A DNA stretch of 64,000 nucleotides from NCBI GenBank assembly GCA_003162395.1, contig PMON01000052.1:1-64000 (forward strand), written 5' to 3'. Position 1 is the stretch's first letter. Every line of letters starts with the position of its first letter. This DNA is from Acidimicrobiaceae bacterium. Lineage in GTDB: Bacteria; Actinomycetota; Acidimicrobiia; Acidimicrobiales; RAAP-2. Below, one piece after another: positions 9,183-17,947 of the stretch. The position numbers were made by a program, and so were the translations under genes. The notes below the pieces were generated by a model. It was not told where the DNA came from, searched no databases, and was given only the letters and a program-made list of their open reading frames with translations.

Positions 9183-9679
9183 CACGGAATCGGCACGGTT
9201 CGGCAATCATCGAATTTCCGAGTGATCTCGAGATTGTCACCACTCGAGAGTTCGACGCTCCAATCGAACTCGTCTTCGACGTGTTGACGAAGCCGGAGCA
9301 TGTTCGCAACTGGTTCGCTCCATTTGAGGACACGATGACGGTGTGCTCGATCGACCTGCGCGTCGGGGGGACGTACCACATGGTCTTCGTGACCGATGAC
9401 GGAACCGAGTGCTCGTTTCGCGGAACCTACTTGGAGATCGAGCGGCCGACCCGGATCGTCGACACGTGGCTGTTCGAAGGTTGGCCGGATGCGGAGGCAG
9501 TCGAGACCGTAGACCTGCACGAGACTGACGGAGTGACGAAGGTGAAGATGAACCTCGCGTTCCGCGACCAAGCTGGCCGTGACCACATGACCAAGACCGA
9601 CGGCCAGGAAGACAGCTGGGACAAGATGGAGGATTACTTGCGGTCACTCGTAGATCCAGGGCGAACGGATCCCGAATAA
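9179..9679 (+). CDS. SRPBCC (AHSA1/START-like) domain protein
   Basis: This 166-residue protein has the AHSA1 pattern: TTREFDAPIELVFDVLTKPEHVRNWFAP at the start, DLRVGGTYHMVF in the middle and LHETDGVTKVKMNLAF towards the end. Such proteins form a hydrophobic-cavity fold, and those paired with ArsR regulators are of unknown ligand. The GTG at 9179 overlaps the stop of the ArsR gene. The gene is followed after two bases by the decayed peptidase-E copy. A C-terminal fragment of a related SRPBCC gene lies beside the second peptidase-E copy near 14,200. Confidence 0.85.
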   Translation: MTRNRHGSAIIEFPSDLEIVTTREFDAPIELVFDVLTKPEHVRNWFAPFEDTMTVCSIDLRVGGTYHMVFVTDDGTECSFRGTYLEIERPTRIVDTWLFEGWPDAEAVETVDLHETDGVTKVKMNLAFRDQAGRDHMTKTDGQEDSWDKMEDYLRSLVDPGRTDPE

Positions 9680-9681
9680 AG

Positions 9682-10330
9682 CTTCTCCTCACCTCCGCTG
9701 GGATCAAGAACGCGAGCATCCACGACGCACTGGTCGACCTCTTGGGCAAGCCGATCGCCGGGTCCAACGCGCTCATCCCACCGCGACGTACGCCATGGGC
9801 GGTCCTGGCTCGGCATGGCGGTTTATCACCGGACGAGCCGCCACGCCCATAGGCGAATTGGGCTGGAAGTCCTTGGGAGTGCTGGAGCTCACCGCGTTGC
9901 CCAGCATCGATGAGGACCAATGGGTCCCCTTGGTCCAGGCGACTGACGCCCTGCTCGTGCAAGGCGGCGATGCCTAGTATCTGTGCCCTGGATGCGCCAG
10001 TCCGGACTGGCGGACCTCTTGCCGTCGCTGCACGCGGTCTACGCGGGATTCAGCGGCGGGAGCATGGTGATGACCCCCCACATCGGGGAAGACGTGGTCC
10101 TGTGGAAGCCGCCCAGCGGTGGCGACGCAGCGCTGGGCGTGGTTGATTTTGGGATCTTTCCGCACCTGGATCACGAGAACATGCCGGAGAACTCCATGGC
10201 CGACGCAGAGAAGTGGGCTGCCGGCCTGCCGGGCCCGGCGTACGCGATTGACGATCAGACCGCCATACGAGTGATCGACGGCACCGTCGACGTCGTCTCC
10301 GAAGGGCACTGGAAGCTGTTCACCCCCTGA
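9682..10330 (+). pseudogene. Decayed peptidase E (S51)/type 1 glutamine amidotransferase-like gene
   Basis: The sequence matches the intact gene at 13369-14037 along its length but in three frames. LLTSAGIKNASIHDALVDLL is in frame 1. GPGSAWRFITGR through ATDALLVQGGDA is in frame 3 and ends in TAG at about 9975. MRQSGLADLLPSL through VVSEGHWKLFTP is in frame 2. No start codon precedes the first part. One residue is lost before the nucleophile motif, which reads GFSGGS instead of GLSAGS. The two frameshifts and the stop mean no S51 peptidase can be made. Confidence 0.85.
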
Positions 10331-10729
10331 GCACCGAGAGGCCCACCAGACATTCTCGCGATCTCCTGGCGCTATCGCGACTCTCAAGTCGGTGCGCTTC
10401 ACATGACGGACGCGATGTCGCCACATGCATTTGCCCGGCCGGGGTGCCCTTGTCGCCCTCAGCGGCCGGTCGTCCCGTCGAGAGCGTGGCGGATCAGATC
10501 AGCGTGCCCGTCGTGCCGAGCCCACTGCGTCACCACTTGTCGAGCCGATCCTGCATCGGGCAACTACGTCAGGGTCGCTGGCCGACACGTTCCGTGACGA
10601 AGCACACGAGGTGGGTCGCCACCAGCACGCGATCGAACAATCGAGATGGCCGTCGGCCCGAGGGTCCGAATGCCGAGGGGACCGGGTGCGGCAAGGCGGC
10701 TCGACTGCACCGTGAGTACTCTTCGGCCG
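10331..10729. other. Intergenic region without recognised gene
   Basis: Several overlapping short frames are open on both strands, as expected for GC-rich DNA. None has a ribosome site plus a recognisable product. Confidence 0.45.
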
Positions 10730-11356
10730 ATGAGCCTCTCCGACCAGGCGCAGGCACCTCACACTCAAGTCGGCGATGGGCGATGGCACCGCCGACCGGC
10801 CAATCGAGCTTTTGTCCACGTTCTCAACCTCGTGTTCGTGGCGATGGGAATCTTCTTTCTTGTGGGTGGCTACAACGAATGGGCTGCCGTGCAGCCCATT
10901 GCCGGTGGGACGACGACCGTGGGCACCATCGTGTCGGTTGCGACCGGCGAGACGTGCGGCCGATATGGGTGTTCGCCCAACTGGACGCCAACGATCAGAT
11001 TCGAGACACCGAGTGGGGCGTCGTACACGTTCTCCGGACCCACCTCCGGCAGCCAGGTCAGCACCGGAGAGAGCGCGACTGTTTCTTACCTTCCGGCCAA
11101 CCCCTCCGTCGCGCACGACATCTCAGCCTCTGGCGTTCAAGGTGTGGTTGAGATCGGCTTCGGCGTGTTCGCGACAGTTCTTGGTCTAGGTTCCTTCATC
11201 CTCGGGTTCGGCGCACTGCATCGCCGCATCGGACTGAGCTCGGCCCGTCAAGGAGATGGCTGGGTGGGGCAGAAGTCCATCCACTCCAACCAAGGTGCGC
11301 TGATGGCCATCGCCGTAGTTCTTGCGCTCATCGCGGTGGGCTTCTTCGTGATCTGA
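10730..11356 (+). CDS. DUF3592 domain membrane protein
   Basis: A 208-residue protein with a membrane segment at about residues 30-50 (VLNLVFVAMGIFFLVGGYNEW). An extracytoplasmic domain typical of DUF3592 follows (GTIVSVATGETCGRYGCSPNW, IRFETPSGASYTF, VSYLPANPSVAHDI). Two more membrane segments follow, the last at the C-terminus. Function is unknown; the domain is widespread in exported and membrane proteins. The ATG at 10730 is taken as start; a GTG at 10712 is possible. Confidence 0.7.
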   Translation: MSLSDQAQAPHTQVGDGRWHRRPANRAFVHVLNLVFVAMGIFFLVGGYNEWAAVQPIAGGTTTVGTIVSVATGETCGRYGCSPNWTPTIRFETPSGASYTFSGPTSGSQVSTGESATVSYLPANPSVAHDISASGVQGVVEIGFGVFATVLGLGSFILGFGALHRRIGLSSARQGDGWVGQKSIHSNQGALMAIAVVLALIAVGFFVI

Positions 11357-11494
11357 CGATGCGACAGCCGTGCGGGTGTCGATCCACATCGCGCGGGTCA
11401 GCGCGTGGGCCACGCGCCGCACTCGGCTTGCTTCGTGAGCTGGACAGGTCTTCACTATCCAGGCGCCCCAGCACGAGTGGCGCGTCACCGACGC

Positions 11495-12949
11495 CTATGC
11501 GACCTCGAGTCTCGTGTAGCCCAATGTCGAAGCGCCGGTCGGCTCACTCTTCACGATGATCGTCAATGTGTGAACACCGCCGGTGGCAAACGAATGCCAG
11601 CCGTGCACCTGGAACGTGCCCCTCCCGCCACTGATAGTGGCGACCGATCTCGTGCCGTCTCCCCAAGAGATCGTGCCCACCATGTCTGCGGCATTGTCGG
11701 ATGACTCAGTGTCGGCAATCGTCGCCAACGTGGCCCCGACACCAACTGTCCTCGAGGATCTCATCGTCGACCCGTGGACGTCGAGCACGGGAAGCTGCTT
11801 CGGAGCACAATTCTTCCAGTTTTTCATCGCGCTGATCACCGGGCTCCTGAGCAGCGCCGTGATTGCTGGACCGGTCACGTTGAACGCGACGGGAGTGCTC
11901 GCGTATGCCGTGTCGGACGCCGAGACGAAGTCACTCCCCACGTACTCCGTCTGCTTCAAAGAGGCACGGGCGCACCAGGGAACGTACGCCACAAAGGCAA
12001 AGCTCGCCCACGCGCGCTCACACTTCGCACCGGACTGGCAGATGTGCCATTCGTAACTGCCTCCCTTGACGCTCACCTGGGCGCGATCGATAAATGAGTT
12101 GACTTGGGCCGAGCTCAGACTTGTCGGCGCGACGGCACGCACGAGTTTCACGACGCCGGGCCAGATCCCGGTGAAGTCGTAACCCATGCTGTTGGACATC
12201 TCGCGTCCGGCTGCAAGCGCGTAAAAGGCGCTCGAGTAAGGGGCCGGCAGAGCGGCGATCCTTGACCACAGGATGCCGAGGTCCGAGAGTGACATCGTAT
12301 TGCCGTCGACAGTCGTGGGAAGTGCGCTGCCCGGGTAACTGTCGCACCCGATGACGTTGAACCCCGGAGTGAGGAGGGATGTCTGGAAGTGCGTGTTCGT
12401 CATTCCAAGTGACGTGACAAAGGCGTTGAGAGCGCTGACACCGAAGTACTGCATCAGCTCGCGGGTTCGGTTGTTGTCGGACACCTGGAGCATCTGTTGG
12501 AGTGCAGTGCCCACCTGCTCGGTGCCCACAATCGTTGCCGGAGGGCAGTCGTCGGGCCCTCCTGCAGTGCTGATCTTCGGAATCGGCGTCGTCATCGCCA
12601 GTGCGCCGCCCATCACCTTCGTGAGCGCGTACAGCGCGATGACCGGCTTGATGCTGCTGGCTGGTTCGAATGGGTAGGAGGGATTCCTGCTCGCCAGGAC
12701 CGATCCGCCGACCTGCTTTAGGAAGACACCCTCGGTGCCACCTGCGGGAGCGAGCACCTTGAGTGCACAAAGCGTGATCGACGACTTGCAACTGCCGAGT
12801 TTCGGCGTCGAGGATCGCGTGGTCGCAGCAGTTGGCGCGACTGGCGACGCCGAGGCATTGCCAGGTCCAAGCAGCGAGATGGGCGCCACGACGGCCAGCA
12901 CCGCAACCGCGATGCCCATGTGGCGCAACTTCGAAGTGTGAACTCGCAT
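11495..12949 (-). CDS. Secreted class A beta-lactamase-like serine hydrolase with C-terminal PKD-like domain
   Basis: A signal peptide (residues 1-35) precedes a penicillin-recognising serine hydrolase domain. The nucleophile box SSIK is at about residues 98-101, SDN at 157-159, and VKGG near residue 320 could replace the usual KTG. This is the class A beta-lactamase/D-Ala-D-Ala peptidase fold acting on beta-lactams or peptidoglycan peptides outside the cell. The domain carries several Cys residues (DDC, IGC, HIC, KC, WC, NC), unusual for beta-lactamases. Residues ~400-484 look like a PKD/Ig-like domain (GWHSFATGGVHTLTIIV). The start at 12949 has GGGGAG 6 nt upstream. With the altered third motif and added domain, a peptidoglycan role is as likely as antibiotic hydrolysis. 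Confidence 0.75.
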   Translation of the reverse strand: MRVHTSKLRHMGIAVAVLAVVAPISLLGPGNASASPVAPTAATTRSSTPKLGSCKSSITLCALKVLAPAGGTEGVFLKQVGGSVLASRNPSYPFEPASSIKPVIALYALTKVMGGALAMTTPIPKISTAGGPDDCPPATIVGTEQVGTALQQMLQVSDNNRTRELMQYFGVSALNAFVTSLGMTNTHFQTSLLTPGFNVIGCDSYPGSALPTTVDGNTMSLSDLGILWSRIAALPAPYSSAFYALAAGREMSNSMGYDFTGIWPGVVKLVRAVAPTSLSSAQVNSFIDRAQVSVKGGSYEWHICQSGAKCERAWASFAFVAYVPWCARASLKQTEYVGSDFVSASDTAYASTPVAFNVTGPAITALLRSPVISAMKNWKNCAPKQLPVLDVHGSTMRSSRTVGVGATLATIADTESSDNAADMVGTISWGDGTRSVATISGGRGTFQVHGWHSFATGGVHTLTIIVKSEPTGASTLGYTRLEVA

Positions 12950-13368
12950 TAGCAGCTCCCCTCCCGCTCGGCCATCGTGGCTGGCCACGAGCTGTCCCAC
13001 CCGCGATCGCCAACTCCGTCGACAGGATGCTACGACAACTGCGTCCGGTGACTCCCCCCCCCCCGTTGATGCCGCGTCCTTCGCAATTGACGTGCGCCCG
13101 GCTCCGGTCCGACCAGGCCAGGAATCGCCTGTCCGCGCCTGTCCGCGTCCGTCCCGATGTCAGGACGTTCGCACGCCACGCTGTCTGGGTCCACCGCGTC
13201 GTCCTCGTCGACAAGGTGCTTCGACGTGGCAGCACGTTGACAACGGCACCAGCGCACGTCGACGGCGCAGTCCCCAAGGTCGACCGGGATGTCCATGTCC
13301 AACCCGGCCAGGGCCCGTCCAGGGACATGACCAAAGGATCTCGGGCGAATCCGGAGCGACTCTCGGTA
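12950..13368. other. Intergenic region with a poly-C tract
   Basis: No gene is recognised. It contains the 11-base C run at 13054-13064 and, to its left, the upstream region of the minus-strand hydrolase gene. Confidence 0.5.
13054..13064. repeat. Run of eleven C residues
   Basis: Eleven consecutive C lie about 105 bases upstream of the minus-strand hydrolase start. Such homopolymers slip during replication, so length may vary between cells; sequencing error is also possible. Confidence 0.9.
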
Positions 13369-14037
13369 TTAGGGGGTAAGCAGCTTCCAGTGTCCCTCGG
13401 AGACGACGTCGACGGCACCATCGGTCACCTTGATGGCAGACTGATCGTCAATCGCGTACGCCGGCACCGGCATGCCGGAGGCCCACTTTTCTGCGTCGGC
13501 CATGGTGTTCTCCGGCAGGTCCTCGTGATCGAGGTGCGGGAACATCGCAAACTCAACCAGTCCCAGCGTTTCATCGCCTCCGGTCGGCGGCCTCCAGCGG
13601 ACGAAGTCCTCCCCGATGTTGGGGGCCATCACCATGCTCCCGGCGCTCAGTCCCACGTAGACCGCCTCACGCAGCGACGGCAAGAGGTCCGCCAGTCCGG
13701 ACTGGCGCATCCAATGGCACAGATACAGGGGATCGCCGCCTCCCACCAGCAGGACGTCGGTCTCCTGGACCATGGGGACCCACTGCTCCTCATCGATGCT
13801 GGGCAGTGCGGTGAGCTCCAGCACTCCCATGGACTTCCAGCCCAGTTCGCACATGGGGGTCCGAGGCTCCTTTCCGCTGATGAAGCGCCATGCATGGCCA
13901 GCGCCGTCGGGATTGGCGTACATCGCAGTAGGGACGCAGAGGGCGCTGGACTCAGCAATCGGTTTGCCCAGGAGGTCGACCAGCGCGTCGTGGATGCTCG
14001 TGTTCTTGATGCCAGCGGAAGTGAGCAGAAGCCTCAT
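13369..14037 (-). CDS. Peptidase E (S51)/type 1 glutamine amidotransferase-like protein, intact copy
   Basis: The 222-residue protein begins MRLLLTSAGIKN and contains DVLLVGGGDPLYLCHWMR and the nucleophile elbow GLSAGSM near residue 130. Both are signatures of family S51 dipeptidase E-like proteins. MFPHLDHED further on supplies a conserved His. Peptidase E removes N-terminal Asp dipeptides in the cytosol, but relatives of this subgroup are uncharacterised. It is the intact counterpart of the decayed copy at 9682-10330 and ends in the same phrase, VVSEGHWKL. It is preceded on its strand by an SRPBCC fragment, as in the other copy. Confidence 0.85.
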   Translation of the reverse strand: MRLLLTSAGIKNTSIHDALVDLLGKPIAESSALCVPTAMYANPDGAGHAWRFISGKEPRTPMCELGWKSMGVLELTALPSIDEEQWVPMVQETDVLLVGGGDPLYLCHWMRQSGLADLLPSLREAVYVGLSAGSMVMAPNIGEDFVRWRPPTGGDETLGLVEFAMFPHLDHEDLPENTMADAEKWASGMPVPAYAIDDQSAIKVTDGAVDVVSEGHWKLLTP

Positions 14038-14159
14038 CGTGCCTGCCTTGGTTGTCTCGTCGACCTGCGTGACGAGCCTATTTCGTAACGCGACGCTGAC
14101 CCAGTGTCCGGGTGCCCACGGGCTCCCCTGCTGGGCATCTGCGGCACGCACACCATCCG

Positions 14160-14283
14160 GCGGCCAGATCCCCGCATCGCGAGTCGCCTGGTCTTTGAAG
14201 GCAAGGAGGGTCGTCATCGTCGTGACGCCATCCTCCTCGTGCAGTTCCACCATCTCGACCGCGGCGTCATCAAGTCCGCACAT
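14160..14283 (-). pseudogene. C-terminal fragment of an SRPBCC/AHSA1 gene
   Basis: About 40 residues (DDAAVEMVELHEEDGVTTMT, then LLAFKDQATRD) align with the end of the intact SRPBCC protein at 9179-9679 (VETVDLHETDGVTKVKMNLA). Beyond RDAGIWPP the similarity stops, and nothing upstream restores the N-terminal two thirds. It lies just before the intact peptidase-E gene on the same strand, repeating the gene order of the first copy. Confidence 0.65.
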
Positions 14284-14361
14284 GGCGCTCAGTTCGCGAC
14301 GATCGCACGGGCATGAGCCGAACCACGATGACAATGGCTCTCCTCGTGGGCATTCAATAGC

Positions 14362-15138
14362 ATGCGCCTCATGAGCTCTCGAGGAACGGCCGTGGTGACC
14401 GGCGCATCGAGCGGGATCGGCGCCGCCACGGCGCGAACCCTCGCAGACGCCGGCTTCGCGGTCGTGCTCGGTGCCCGGCGTGGCGAACGGCTGGACGCGC
14501 TCGCCGCCGAGATCGGTCCACCTGCGATCGCACGTCGGCTCGACGTCACCGATCTCGCCTCCGTCAGCGCCTTCACGGAGGCAGTTCCCGAGTGCCGGGT
14601 GCTCATCAACTGCGCGGGAGGTGCGCTCGGTCTCGAGCACGTGGCACAGGCCGACGAGGCCCACTGGCAGTCGATGTACGACAGCAACGTCCTGGGCACC
14701 TTGCGCATGACGCGGGCCCTGCTGCCAAAGCTCATTGCCTCGGGTGACGGGTTGGTGCTGACCATCGGATCGGTCGCTTCGTTCGAGCCGTACGCGGGCG
14801 GCGGGGGCTACAACGCGGCCAAGAGCGCCGCGAAGGCCCTGATGGACGTATTGCGGATCGAGCTCGTCGGCCAGCCCGTCCGTGTCAGTGAGATTGATCC
14901 CGGGCTCGTGGAGACCGACTTCTCGCTCGTGCGCTTTGGCGGGGACGTGGATCGAGCGAAGGACGTCTACCGCGGGATCACGCCGCTCACTGCCGAAGAC
15001 GTCGCCGAGGTCGTCGCCTTTGTGGCCACCCGACCGAGTCACGTCGACATCGACACGGTCGTCATCCGTCCGCGCGATCAGGCACGCGTCTGGCTCGTTC
15101 ACCGGGAGGAGGCCCGTAGGGCGCGGGCGCCACGATAG
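14362..15138 (+). CDS. Short-chain dehydrogenase/reductase
   Basis: A 258-residue classical SDR of the YdfG/serine-dehydrogenase-like group. It has the cofactor loop TGASSGIG at about residues 13-20, INCAG near 90 and the active-site Tyr and Lys in YNAAKSAAK near 150. The Ser is in TIGSVAS upstream and PGLVETDF lies downstream. It should reduce or oxidise a small hydroxy compound with NAD(P)H in the cytosol. The Arg residues after the second strand (GARRGERL) suggest NADP preference. It starts at the ATG at 14362, with a second in-frame ATG three codons on. No operon partner is evident. Confidence 0.88.
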   Translation: MRLMSSRGTAVVTGASSGIGAATARTLADAGFAVVLGARRGERLDALAAEIGPPAIARRLDVTDLASVSAFTEAVPECRVLINCAGGALGLEHVAQADEAHWQSMYDSNVLGTLRMTRALLPKLIASGDGLVLTIGSVASFEPYAGGGGYNAAKSAAKALMDVLRIELVGQPVRVSEIDPGLVETDFSLVRFGGDVDRAKDVYRGITPLTAEDVAEVVAFVATRPSHVDIDTVVIRPRDQARVWLVHREEARRARAPR

Positions 15139-15423
15139 GTCGCTGCTGCAGGTTGCGCCGGCGTCGGTGGTGGCGCATTCTGATCGGCACGCTCCATGAC
15201 AGACGAAGCACGCGTCACCAGCCAGCGTTGCGAGCCGCGACAGTGCGTCCGCGTGCTCGCGACCCCCTCCGAAGGTGGCGGGCTGGTGCATGCGCGCGAG
15301 CCGGGCGCCTGCATGGCCCGCGCGCGCTGTGGCCCTAGTGCCTCGCACCAGTCCTTGACGCGCCGAGTGCTCGGCTACCACCATGGTGCATCGACTGCCC
15401 CGACGTCTCGGCATGAGTAGAAG

Positions 15424-17772
15424 TTGACGAGCGTGGGGTCGGGGCCCTCGAACGCCCAGGATGTGCACAGGTCGTTCACGCAGCACGTCAATTGGCTCCG
15501 CGGGAGGGATCCCGACGGCCTCGCGATGAAGCGGTCGGTTCGCGCCGCGGTCGTGCTGCCGTGCGCCTTCGGGCTGGCACATCTGGCATTCTCGGATCCC
15601 CAAGTCAGCCTCTTCGCTGCGTTTGGCTCGTTCGCGCTGCTGCTGCTCGTGGAGTTCCAAGGCAAGCCGCGCACACGGCTCGTGTCGTACGTCGCGCTCC
15701 TCATGGTTGGAGCGTGCCTCGTCCCACTCGGTACTGCGCTCTCGGAGCACAAGGTCGCCTCCGTCGTCGCCATGGCAGTGGTCAGTCTTGTCGTGCTGTA
15801 CGCGGGGATCGCGTCCGAGTCGGCGGCAACAGCCTCAACGGCCACGCTCTTAATGTTCGTGTTGCCCGTCGCGGTTGCCGCGCCGTCGTCGGAGGTGGGA
15901 GCCCGCCTCCTTGGCCTGGGGATCGCCGGGGCACTGTGCATCCCCGCGTGCTTGTTCATGTGGCCCCCGCCGTGGCGCGATGATCTGCGGCGGCGCCTGT
16001 CGGCCACGACGACTGCGATCGGTCGGCTGGTCGAGGCGCACGCCGACGGCATGCGCGACCCCGGGGCCCACGCTGCCTTGGACTCAGAGCTCACGTCGAT
16101 GCGCCGGGAGTTCTCGGCCACGCCGTATCCGCAGACGGGTGCCGTACGCGGGACGGTCGCACTCGCCACGCTGGATGCTCGCGTCGAATGGGCTGCCGCC
16201 AACGCCTCCATCGTGCGCGAAGAGGCCGGCACGCTCGAAGTGCCGTCCGTCAGGTCGGTGCTCTCGGCGGCCGCGGACACGTTGCATCGCACCGCTGCGC
16301 TGATCTGCGATGGAGACGGCGATCCGGTGGACGATCCCAGGTCGATTCGGAGAGTGCACACGGCGACCGAGCACCTCGTCGACCTCATCGGTACCGAGCT
16401 GGAAGCCGAGGTCTCGGCCCTCTTCGAGCGGGGAGGACCCGGCGCAGCACCTGCAGCGGGTGCAGAGTCGCCAGCAGATCACCACCGTCGGATCGAGGGG
16501 ATCGCCGCCTCGCTCGACCCGATCTTTCGTGCCCGCGCACTTGGCGTCGCCACGGCGATGGTCGCCGACGCTGCCCTCGAAGCAGCCGGCGCAGCGCCCG
16601 TCGGAAGTCACATCGAAGACGACGTCGCCACTCTTGGATCGCGACGGCTTATCCGGAGCCTTCTCTCACACCTGTCGTTCCGCTCCGTGTGGTTCCGCAA
16701 CGCGGTGCGCGGTGCCGCAGGCCTCGCGCTCGCTGTCGCGATCGTCGAGGTGACCAACGTCGAGCACGGCTTCTGGGTCGTCCTGGGGACCCTGTCGGTG
16801 TTGCGCTCGAGCGCGCTCGGGACCGGATCGACCGCGCTGCGGGCAGTGGCAGGGACGGCAGTGGGGTTCGTGGTCGGCTCCGTCATCATGATCGCGGTGG
16901 CGGGTCATCTCCTGGCGCTGTGGTTGCTGTTGCCGGTCGCCGTGCTCGTCGCGGGGACGGCCCCTTCGATGGTCTCCTTTGCCGCTGGGCAGGCCGGCTT
17001 CACCGTGGTCGTGGTCATCTTGTTCAACATCATCGCCCCCGCCGGCTGGCGGGTCGGACTTACGAGGTTCGAGGACGTCACGATCGGCTGTGCGGTCAGC
17101 GTGGTCGTGGGACTGTTGTTCTGGCCTCGTGGGGCGACCGCGGCGCTCGGGCGATCCTTGTCCGATGCGTTCGACGCCGACTCGCGGTATCTCGCCTCTG
17201 CGGTGAACCATCTCACGATGCCCACCCCCGAGGTCGACACCGCTCCGGCGAGTCGGGACGCACGCATGGCACATCTTCGGCTCGACGACGCCTTCCGCCA
17301 GTTCCTCGCGGAGCGGGGTGCCAAGGTCGTGTCGGTCGACACCATCGCGGGCCTCTTTGCCGGTGCCAATCGCATTCGGATGGCGGCCGTCACGCTGGCG
17401 GGCATTCCGCACGTCGCGCTCGACCAGGGGAGCCAGGAGCTGGAGTCGGTGGCTGTCGCCGGGGCCGTCCTGCGTGATTCGGTTGCGTTGAGCCACGGTT
17501 GGTACGTGGAGTTCGCCCAGCTGCTCGCGGACCGTCGGGACGTGCTGGACGCACCACCCAGATTCGAGGCAACGTTGCGCGACGTCCTGCAGATCGCATT
17601 CGACGACGCCCGTGACAGGCATCGCGTCGACCAGCTCCGTGTGATCCTCGGAATGCTCTGGGCCGATGAGCTGCTTGAGACGCAGCGACAGATCCAGACC
17701 GAACTCGCCGACGCGGCCAACTCGTTCGTCCATATGCGGCGTGGGCGGCTCACGGTGCGACGTCGACAGTGA
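15424..17772 (+). CDS. FUSC family membrane protein (aromatic acid exporter-like)
   Basis: The 782-residue protein has the two-half layout of FUSC/YccS transporters. A block of about six membrane helices spans residues ~40-185 and a long cytosolic region ~190-410. A second helical block at ~430-580 begins WFRNAVRGAAGLALA and ends VSVVVGLLFWPRGA. A C-terminal helical domain closes it. Members export aromatic acids such as p-hydroxybenzoate or fusaric acid, usually with a membrane-fusion partner. No partner is nearby, as is common in actinobacteria. The TTG at 15424 is uncertain; GTG at 15433 and ATG at 15460 lie in or near the same frame. The substrate cannot be told from sequence. Confidence 0.8.
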   Translation: MTSVGSGPSNAQDVHRSFTQHVNWLRGRDPDGLAMKRSVRAAVVLPCAFGLAHLAFSDPQVSLFAAFGSFALLLLVEFQGKPRTRLVSYVALLMVGACLVPLGTALSEHKVASVVAMAVVSLVVLYAGIASESAATASTATLLMFVLPVAVAAPSSEVGARLLGLGIAGALCIPACLFMWPPPWRDDLRRRLSATTTAIGRLVEAHADGMRDPGAHAALDSELTSMRREFSATPYPQTGAVRGTVALATLDARVEWAAANASIVREEAGTLEVPSVRSVLSAAADTLHRTAALICDGDGDPVDDPRSIRRVHTATEHLVDLIGTELEAEVSALFERGGPGAAPAAGAESPADHHRRIEGIAASLDPIFRARALGVATAMVADAALEAAGAAPVGSHIEDDVATLGSRRLIRSLLSHLSFRSVWFRNAVRGAAGLALAVAIVEVTNVEHGFWVVLGTLSVLRSSALGTGSTALRAVAGTAVGFVVGSVIMIAVAGHLLALWLLLPVAVLVAGTAPSMVSFAAGQAGFTVVVVILFNIIAPAGWRVGLTRFEDVTIGCAVSVVVGLLFWPRGATAALGRSLSDAFDADSRYLASAVNHLTMPTPEVDTAPASRDARMAHLRLDDAFRQFLAERGAKVVSVDTIAGLFAGANRIRMAAVTLAGIPHVALDQGSQELESVAVAGAVLRDSVALSHGWYVEFAQLLADRRDVLDAPPRFEATLRDVLQIAFDDARDRHRVDQLRVILGMLWADELLETQRQIQTELADAANSFVHMRRGRLTVRRRQ

Positions 17773-17947
17773 CGTCGTGTAGGTGACGAGCCGGATGCCG
17801 GAGAGAAAGCGGCGGAGCCCCACGTGCGTCGGCACGGCGGCCCGGGGCCGTCGCCACTCGCGGTCAGGCGGATCCTCGCCCCCAAGCGTCGTGCTCGATG
17901 TCGTCGGCCGCGCTTCACGATCGTCTGAACGCTGCGTCAGTCGCGGA

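Noticed and set aside
12018..13421. A 467-codon minus-strand frame overlapping the secreted hydrolase
   Set aside because: It lies in another frame of a well-supported gene and has no recognisable domain.
13369..15750. A 793-codon minus-strand open frame running from the peptidase E gene through the SDR region
   Set aside because: Only its end codes (the intact peptidase). The rest is the antisense of the SDR gene and intergenic sequence with Arg- and Ala-rich shadow composition.
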